From: Rhyzopertha dominica | Lineage: Eukaryota > Arthropoda > Insecta > Coleoptera > Bostrichidae | Length of the DNA: 64,000 nucleotides | Reading direction: 5' to 3' | Assembly: GCA_025024175.1 (NCBI GenBank) | Contig: QCXZ01000042.1 | Span: forward strand, 11,983,501-12,047,500 | Shown here: positions 56,954 to 64,000 of the stretch, one piece after another | Layout of the letters: every line of letters begins with the position of its first letter | Numbering within the stretch: the first letter of the stretch is position 1 | The notes under the pieces: model-generated | What the model was told of the DNA's origin: nothing | Database searches by the model: none | What the model saw: only the letters and a program-made list of their open reading frames with translations | Program-made: the position numbers and the translations under genes

Positions 56954-57511
56954 CAGGGTCACTATAAAGTATGGAACCAGCAGGATATTTCAGGTTCTAT
57001 TCGACCAATTTTTCTGAAATTATGCACGGGCCTATGGGTAATTAAAATGCATTCTCTGGAATTTTTTCAACTCCGTATCAGCTCGTGTTTCCTAGATATG
57101 GGCGCAAGTTGCATACACTTGTACAATTTATTGTTTTTGAGTTGAGAAAAATGTAAATACAATAATTAAGCCTGGCAAAGAATGAAAACAAGGTTTTGTT
57201 CTTATCCCGAAGTTTTTTGCAAGACCCAAGTTTGTAATCACACTTTTCTCAACTCAGAAGCAATAAATTGTACAATTGTGATACACTTTTGAAGTCAGGA
57301 AAAGATATCCTTTTCAATGATGTGCCTTTTGACCTCCCGAGCCTTTAAAAAAATGCAACTTGTGCCCATATCTCGGAAACGAGAGCTGACACGAACTTGA
57401 TCAGAAAAACCAGAAAATGAATTACTTATATAGGCCCATGCACAATTTCGGAAACATCGATGGAATAGAACCTGAAATATCCTGCTGGTTCCATACTTTG
57501 TAGCGACCCTG
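56954..57511. mobile_element. 558-bp foldback MITE flanked by TA
   Basis: Ends CAGGGTC(A/G)CTA(T/C)AAAGTATGG are inverted at both sides, with TA at 56952-56953 and 57512-57513. The two halves are inverted copies almost to the centre (arms to about 57150 and 57240). There is no coding capacity. TA target and CAGGG ends fit a mariner/Tc1-mobilised MITE. Confidence 0.88.
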
Positions 57512-57939
57512 TATGTGTGAAACATTTTGTTCAATACATAAATTTTGCTTTTTTATTAATCAGGAAGAAGATAATCGCATAAATTTTATCAGTAACTATG
57601 CAGCATACCCCGCCAAAATTACAAACTGAAGTGATGGAGAGAACAGAGGCAAAGTAAGTTGCTGACCTCAACCTGCAATGCAACTTTGACCTTGGAATAT
57701 GCATATACAGAACCAAATAAGCCAATATTTATTTCGGTTCGGCTCCAGTTTTCTCTCTGACAAAAAGTAACGTTTTTTTTTTCGATTTTCAGTTCAGTTT
57801 CGGTTCAAAGCCCTGCTTTTTATTATCTGCGAAGATACTGGGGAAACCCTCCGCTATGGTGTCTTAAAGAATGTTGAATCGATATCTTTTTACAGTTGTA
57901 GTTGTATTAGTCCTCCTCCGTATAACACCCCACCACAAT

Positions 57940-58290
57940 CAGCAACGCCATCTTCCCTATCCTTCCAATTTATTAAATTACTATATTTCCAATTACGCTC
58001 CACGTACCCTCGCGATCTATCACGTCATCCTCTGGCCGAAATTGACCAGCGACTTCGGGGAACGCGTCCCGACGCATTATCAGATAACGAGGCCAGCGTA
58101 GGACCTTCGGGCATTTCTAGGGTTAATGTCGCAATGATCCACTCGACATGATTCGATTATACGGTGCGTTTTCCGGTCCGACGGATCCACCTGATCCGGG
58201 AGATTGCGGACCACATGGTCATTTCGCACCCCCGACCATCGTCGCTGATGTAATCTAATAACGGAAGGAGTGACGTCAGGGAAAGAGATT
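57940..58290. other. GC-rich island
   Basis: GC-richer patch with CpG (TCGGGGAACGCGTCCCGACGC near 58055). Only domain-free short frames. Unknown function. Confidence 0.35.
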
Positions 58291-58339
58291 GAAGGACATG
58301 TCCGAAATAAAACTGAATAGTTGTTCAATACTCAAAAGG

Positions 58340-59938
58340 AGAGACTTCACTGCAAATTCACCCCTTTATGAATGTGCTGAACAAAAGACAACTTACAGTC
58401 AACGATAACACCTAAGTCTCTAATTTCATCCCATCTGGAAAGTACATTCCCTGAGATGTTGTAAAAAAGTTAATGCCTACATTTTTTCTGCCGAAGATCA
58501 CTATTTTGCATTTATTAATATTTGATTCAAGTTTGTTCGTGAAACACCATCTATTTACATTGTCAATATTCTGCTGAAGAAGCAAGCAGTCCGAATAAGA
58601 ACCTATAGCCTTCAGTATTTTTAAGTCATCGGCATACATATAGACATTACATTTAAGCGATTTCACTACATCGTTGAAAAATATTACGAATAATTGTGGG
58701 CCTAGGATCGAACCCTGAACCACTCCACTAGTCGCATGAAAAGTGTTAGATCTAAAACCACCATGCTCAACAAATTGTCGTCTATCCTTCAAAAGAGACT
58801 TAACAACAGAGACAAGCCCATCGCAAAAATCAAAATTTCGTAGTTTATTCAATAGAAAGCAGCGATTAACACGATCAAAAGCCTTTTTCAAATCAGTATA
58901 CACGACGTCGACCTGTAAACGTTCATCAAGAGATTTAGATACAATATGTGTAAACTCGCAAAGACTAGAAGTAGTTGATTTTCCCTTAACAAATCCATGC
59001 TGTTCCGGTGCTATATAGGGCTCAATATGTGGGTAAATAACTTGAGACAAGACCAACTCAAATAACTTGGCAAAATTAGACATAAGAGCAATAGGTCTAT
59101 AATTGCTAACATCGGCTTTATCGCCGTTTTTTAAAATTGGAAATATTTGTGACGTTTTCCATACATCGGGGAAAGTTGCTTTTTTCAAAATTAGATTGAA
59201 AATGTGACATAAAGGCAACATTAAACACTTGATACAATCAACCACAAAGAAGGCCGGAACATCATCAGGACCGGAAACAAAATTACATTTAATGTTTTTA
59301 GCAGCTTTCAAAATGTCATTCTCATCTATATTAAACATGTGTAAAGTAATATAATTGTTCACTATTAGTAGATTGATGGACTTCGTTGGCATCATCTTCA
59401 CGGGCAGCACGTACTATCACAAAAATCGTAGACTGTTGCCACAGATTCCATCACAAACGTTGTTAACGTTATTACTAAACACACTAGCAAAAAAATTACC
59501 AAATGCATTCACAATACTTTCCGATTTTGATATAGGAACATTTCGGTATGTCGCATTTCCTGGAATACCTCCCGTTCTTTTTTTGGCATTAACAAAAGAC
59601 CAAAATTTATGTGGTGATTGCTTTATAGAATTTTCGGTGCGCCTGATAAAACTGACATATGCTTTCCGGATATCCCGACGCACATCTCGCCTTAATGATT
59701 TTAGCTTATCAAAGTGAAATTGCAACTTTGATTTCTTGTAAAGATTCCACTGTTTATTTTTCGTATTTATTAATTTAATTAGTGGTCTAGTGAACCAAGT
59801 AGGATAGNTTTTCGATGACNNATTCTTCTTTGGAACATATATATTAAAGAGGTCATACAGAACAGCGTAAAAATTTTCACAAGCTATGTTCACGTCATCC
59901 ATTTGTTCAATGGATGTCGAGTTGACATGAGATAATGC
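58340..59938 (-). pseudogene. Non-LTR retrotransposon ORF2 (connector and RT), truncated
   Basis: The minus strand from ~59938 gives the linker between endonuclease and RT (NKQWNLYKKSKLQFHFDKLK, SPHKFWSFVNAKK). After a break near 59413 a 332-codon frame follows with KCNFVSGPDDVPAFFVVDC, SNYRPIALMSNFAKLFELVL, EQHGFVKGKSTTSSLC, DVVYTDLKKAFDRVNRCFLL (motif A), GVVQGSILGPQLFVIFFND (motif B) and VYMYADDLKILKAI (YADD). It continues to DEIRDLGVIVDCKLSFVQHI and stops. The endonuclease domain and 3' end are lost. Three ambiguous bases occur near 59808-59821. It is a jockey-like family distinct from 50646-53477. Confidence 0.85.
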
Positions 59939-59944
59939 TACATA

Positions 59945-60985
59945 TAGGCCTTCAGATTCAGACAGGGATGAGGTAAGTCTTCTCGCACTGGTGGAGAATC
60001 ATGTTTGCTGACTACAACAACCTCCATATCCATATCTATCTTAAGGTAAGTGAACATACGCCGTTTTTTTATTTTCAGATTTAAAAACCATATAATCATC
60101 CAACTACGGTTGCAACATTTAGTGCATATCAAACATCAATACCTAACTTATTTATAAAACATCAAATTTGTAAGCACAACAAGCATATTCAATATTGTCT
60201 ACCGCTACTACTACTACTACTCTCCCTTATACATATTAGATGTCTACAAGGCACATATACATGCTGAATTTGTGTTGTGCATTGGTAATTCAACCTCACA
60301 TGACATTATTGACAGCTAATCTGAAGGTGCTAACGCATGCTGCAGAGCAGAATATACATTTAGCAATAATAAGAAGTTTTATTTTCCATTCGCGTTCACG
60401 ATGAGCCGTCTTCGTTGTCAGACCTCGGCAGTAATCTTCAAACTCTACGAAATCTAAAAGTAGCCCTTGTCTTTCATCCCTTTCGGGCAGAGGGCTTGAT
60501 CCCCGTTGGCAGGACGAGACCCCATGAAATGTTAATGTCGATTGTAAAACTTCGTAGTTATAAATCCCGTAGCTTTATATTATATTTGTTCAGGAACTTG
60601 TCGCGATGTTCCCCACGTCGTCCCAAGGCAAACTTAGTACATATTTAATGGAGGCTGAAGGGATGGAATACAGATTTAGTTTTAGAAGTTGACCAGGGTA
60701 ATTGGAAGTTTGTTATAATTTTGGTGGTGGTACTGCATTGCCTACTGTTAGCACTTCGCCTCGCTTGTTTCTTATTTATTTATTATATTTATATATTTTA
60801 ATAACTAGTGAACCTTGCAGTAAATCTGTTTTCAGTATAAACAAAAGAGTCGTTAGCAATATCCCGAATCGTAGTTTATTATCCAAATCGAGTCTAGTGC
60901 TGTACAAACCTACAAGGTATGACCGGCAAACAGCTACTTTCACAGAAACCAATAATTAAACCTCTAAACCCCCAATCAATCACAA
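59945..60985. other. AT-rich DNA with a short (CTA)n
   Basis: Contains (CTA)n at about 60205-60222. No gene is recognised. Confidence 0.4.
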
Positions 60986-60989
60986 AAAT

Positions 60990-61380
60990 AACCTTCTTTG
61001 CGCCCATTCTACCCTGGAGAACGCGAATTTCCTCGAGATCGCCGCTTGACGAGAACAAAGATTAACAAGTGTAATTGTGAATCCGTTTTGCGCCCGTGTC
61101 GCCGGCTCATCCCGAAGCCGCGGCGCGATGCGGACAAAAAGAAACGTGAGCGACTTGAGGGAACGTTTGTTTGCCCAGAAATCAATTCGGGACGATTTAT
61201 ATCCCGTGAACGTAAAACCGCAAGTAACTGAAAGGATGGATTAAGTTACTAGACTGCCGCCACGACGAGAAGGTTTTCTGGACTATGCTCGTGTTTTCCC
61301 CGGGATGAAAATCAAGATGCCAGCGCCTTGAAGGTCAGCGTGGGTGAATGGAAGAAGTACAGGTGTGGATGGATGGCGAA
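60990..61380. other. GC-rich island
   Basis: CpG-rich segment (CGAAGCCGCGGCGCGATGCGG near 61112). A 77-codon plus frame of basic composition has no recognised domain. Confidence 0.4.
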
Positions 61381-61961
61381 ATGCTTCTAGGAGTAAACTT
61401 AAAAGCACTATAAATTCAAGTGATCAAAAGTACTGGTTTCTGCTTTATAGTTAAAACGTAACTGTAAGATATATAAGCATGGAAATCGATCGAGGTCATC
61501 AGAAAGTTTGTTTTCTGGTGCATCATTCACAATTAACCATGACGCACTTTTAGCCATCTTGGCACTGTGATCAAAGCACTGAACTTATTCAAAAGTTATT
61601 TATAGAATGGATTTGTAAGATCAATGATATACTATCTGGGTAGCTATACAGATGAAACACATATTATGTTCTATACCTATAGAAGTTCTGGATGCAACAG
61701 AAAATCTTTTGATGGATCTAGATGAGTAGCATTACGCCCTACTAGACGATGGCTGCTTGTGACCCACTGCAAGGGTAAGGCTCAATGAGTTCCTTGCAAT
61801 GGTTAATTCGTAGATGAATCAACCTTGGGCATAAAATTTAGTGTGTTCGATCTGTCAAGCTTTACACTTTTTTCAATTAATGACTCTTCCAACTTATGGC
61901 AATTAAATAACTCTATAGGTATGTATTTTATTGTGTTATTAAATTGCATGTATATACATGC

Positions 61962-62035
61962 CTTGGGCGGGACTCAAACCTGCAAGCTCGCACCCCAAAA
62001 GCAGACATACTTCACCCTAAACTACGGAGGCGGGC
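61962..62035 (-). other. tRNA-like sequence (SINE head or decayed tRNA)
   Basis: On the minus strand, an A-box-like TAGTTTAGGGT (62014-62024) and B-box GGTTTGAGTCC (61970-61980) are at tRNA spacing. The T-arm is GCAGG-TTTGAGT-CCCGC with one mismatch. The anticodon arm does not fold well, so a tRNA-derived SINE is more likely than a working tRNA. Confidence 0.5.
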
Positions 62036-62039
62036 TAAA

Positions 62040-63160
62040 TAAGGATATTTAAGTATTAAGTATGGTAAGAAGTGATAATTTTGATTATTAATAAAACAAA
62101 CTACTTAGTGAAGGCATTAAAATTACAACCATATTGAGAGGGCACTGCTATTACCTTAGTAAATAGAATACAAATAAAATCACGCCTCTAATAAAATGTA
62201 TATAAAGAGTATAAAATAAGTATTAACCACCTCAGTAGGACTAAGAATAAAATACTGAAACAGTTACCAAATTTTGTAAATTACTGAATTAGGGATTTCG
62301 TGTAATTTCTCGTAATCGACTTTGTGACATTAAATTGCGAAGGAAATTTTTAATTTACTTAATGACTTCTCCTCAGAGGCGACTGCGACGGATAATGTTA
62401 AAGAATGAAAATAAGTCATAAGTACCTATACGTTCCACAAGAAGGAATACAGTTTTATTATCAGGTAAATAAACCCTCTAAGCAATATCTATCTTTTTAG
62501 ATCGTCCATATTACTGGAATGTATCGTACATTTATTAAAAAATACACTAATATATTTGTTGTGCAGTTTAGTATACACAACTCTCAAAAATTGAAGCTTC
62601 TTCCGCATTAGCAAGTATATTTTGTACCAAAAATCCGAAATATTCTAAAATACTTGAAATATCTTCTATAATCTCCTAATAAACTGTGCTGATATAACGT
62701 CATGGGTGTGATGTGCGTAAAGTATATTACATTAATGTTGAGCATGCTTTTTAAATTTTTAAATCGATCGTCGCTAGCTAATTCGTGTATATCCGCGATG
62801 TTGATATTATGCTACTATGAAAAGAGATTTTCTAAAACAGTTGCTGCTAAATACGCCTTTCTGGTATTCAATTTATTTTTTAGGGAAGAAAATAACAAGC
62901 TGGGTTCGTAGTATACGAAATGTCCAGAATCGGATATTAATTTAAACAAGTAACCAAAAATTTGTCTATATTTTGAATTTGAAAAGTAAAATTTCTTATT
63001 TTTGCTGCGACAAGTGATAAGTCTCATTTCAAAGAAAACAACAATTAATTTGCAGAACAACTGAAATATTTACTTTACGTACGGCATGTCCAAATGCGTT
63101 GTTTTAAATTTGTTCATGGGAGTGTTTTCCATTTGTTCTAAAGCATTCATTAATTCTTAG
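62040..63160. other. AT-rich DNA without a recognised gene
   Basis: Several short frames without family motifs; nothing assigned. Confidence 0.4.
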
Positions 63161-63169
63161 GCTGCAAAC

Positions 63170-63540
63170 GCCACGTCTTGAGTAGTATTGTAATGCCCCC
63201 TCCCTTTTCTTTCGTGTCGTCCCTACGTTCATCAAAATATCTCCCATTAACCCGAGGATCTGCAATAAACACATTTGCATAGATAGTACGCGATCTGATT
63301 GGAATTTATCAGGGCGAGAGTACGATAAATCCCGGAGACTTTATTAGATATCTCGTAATTTATGGAGGCTGTCTCGCCCCAGCGGTACAAATGCTGCTTG
63401 ATTCTGCTACGCAATGAAGTGCCTTTTGCTTGTAAAATGGATAGCTGCAGAGTTTCATTGTGGGTTTTTAGGATTTCGAGGTCGCGCTCATTTTTATCTA
63501 AAAAGTACACATTGACAGCTCCTTCGGCGAATTTTTATCT
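63170..63540. other. GC-richer island
   Basis: Moderate GC rise. A minus frame of 87 codons reads YFLDKNERDLEILKTHNETL and so on, which I do not recognise; a short exon cannot be excluded but no splice evidence supports it. The remaining bases to 64000 hold nothing assigned. Confidence 0.35.
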
Positions 63541-64000
63541 CATATGTTGCAAAATTTAATACACACAGCAAAAATTCCCTTAAATACATGGCATAGAAAC
63601 TTGCCTTAATAGTTGGCAGAAATGTTATTTTTGAGACCTAATAGCTCTGTTTATTATATATCAGATAAAACAGTATTGTCACACTGGCAGTTTAAAAATG
63701 GCAACTCCAATGGTGCACTGTACTAGGAAGGACCGCCGATCTGTTATTCGTTTCTTATCGCTGTGCAAAGCGTATAACCCTAGATGTTCATCGTAGAGTA
63801 AAGCTACAGTATAGAAATTTATGTGTCACTCCCGCAAGTTTAGGAATAGTTCAACAAATTTAAAAACAATCCATGCAGCATACAAAAATTACATACTGAA
63901 AACGCAATCAATAACGATCCGCGCAAATTTTGGTCGCCAGAATTCCTGGCGTCAACAAGACATGGTCAATTCTTTTGACGTCTTTTTTAATAGCGTTTTT

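Noticed and set aside
63247..63510. 87-codon minus frame with a charged helical start
   Set aside because: Unrecognised and without splice or promoter evidence; mentioned only in the island entry.

Overview
The window looks like an AT-rich, gene-poor stretch of an insect nuclear genome, possibly a beetle. Short introns with GT..AG borders, TATA-driven tandem paralogues and a mixed load of Penelope-like, jockey-like, Ty3/Gypsy and mariner elements support an arthropod. The order is a guess. No bacterial-type operon, CRISPR array, rRNA gene or clearly functional tRNA was seen.

Layout. 1-4.5 kb: AT-rich DNA with GC-rich islands and one doubtful transposase relic. 4.58-6.62 kb: two Penelope-like element (PLE) families, one a head-to-head hairpin copy. 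8.23-8.94 kb: a deleted mariner with matching terminal inverted repeats (TIRs). 10.39-11.61 kb: a 5'-truncated PLE with a perfect 16-bp target duplication and inverted termini. 12.8-15.1 kb: two dead mariners. 17.15-18.16 kb: a fourth PLE relic with a large inverted repeat. 19.1-24.8 kb: two DD41D mariner-like elements around a jockey-like reverse transcriptase. 26.3-27.1 kb: another non-LTR reverse transcriptase. 29.0-31.0 kb: a PLE fragment and a 193-nt near-perfect palindrome of PLE ends. 34.5-35.8 kb: a Gypsy LTR plus gag beside a non-LTR endonuclease piece and a second PLE foldback. 36.9-38.25 kb: the best-preserved DD41D copy.

The only host genes I can model lie at 41.4-50 kb. They are two tandem paralogues of a small secreted protein, probably of the TULIP fold (juvenile-hormone-binding / group-7-allergen-like). 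The first has six exons and an intact 242-codon frame whose ATG is split A|TG across intron 1. The second has the same exon plan, but exon 3 is interrupted by a 3,645-bp TTAA-flanked transposon with matching inverted ends, and its 3' end is also broken. Next come a nearly full-length non-LTR ORF2 (50.6-53.5 kb), a foldback MITE (56.95-57.5 kb) and a third non-LTR fragment (58.3-59.9 kb).

Between the elements, about sixteen GC-rich islands of 200-600 bp recur in the AT-rich background. They have no convincing coding content and may be conserved regulatory DNA. Elements are assigned by recognisable protein motifs and terminal repeats seen by eye; no database search was run.
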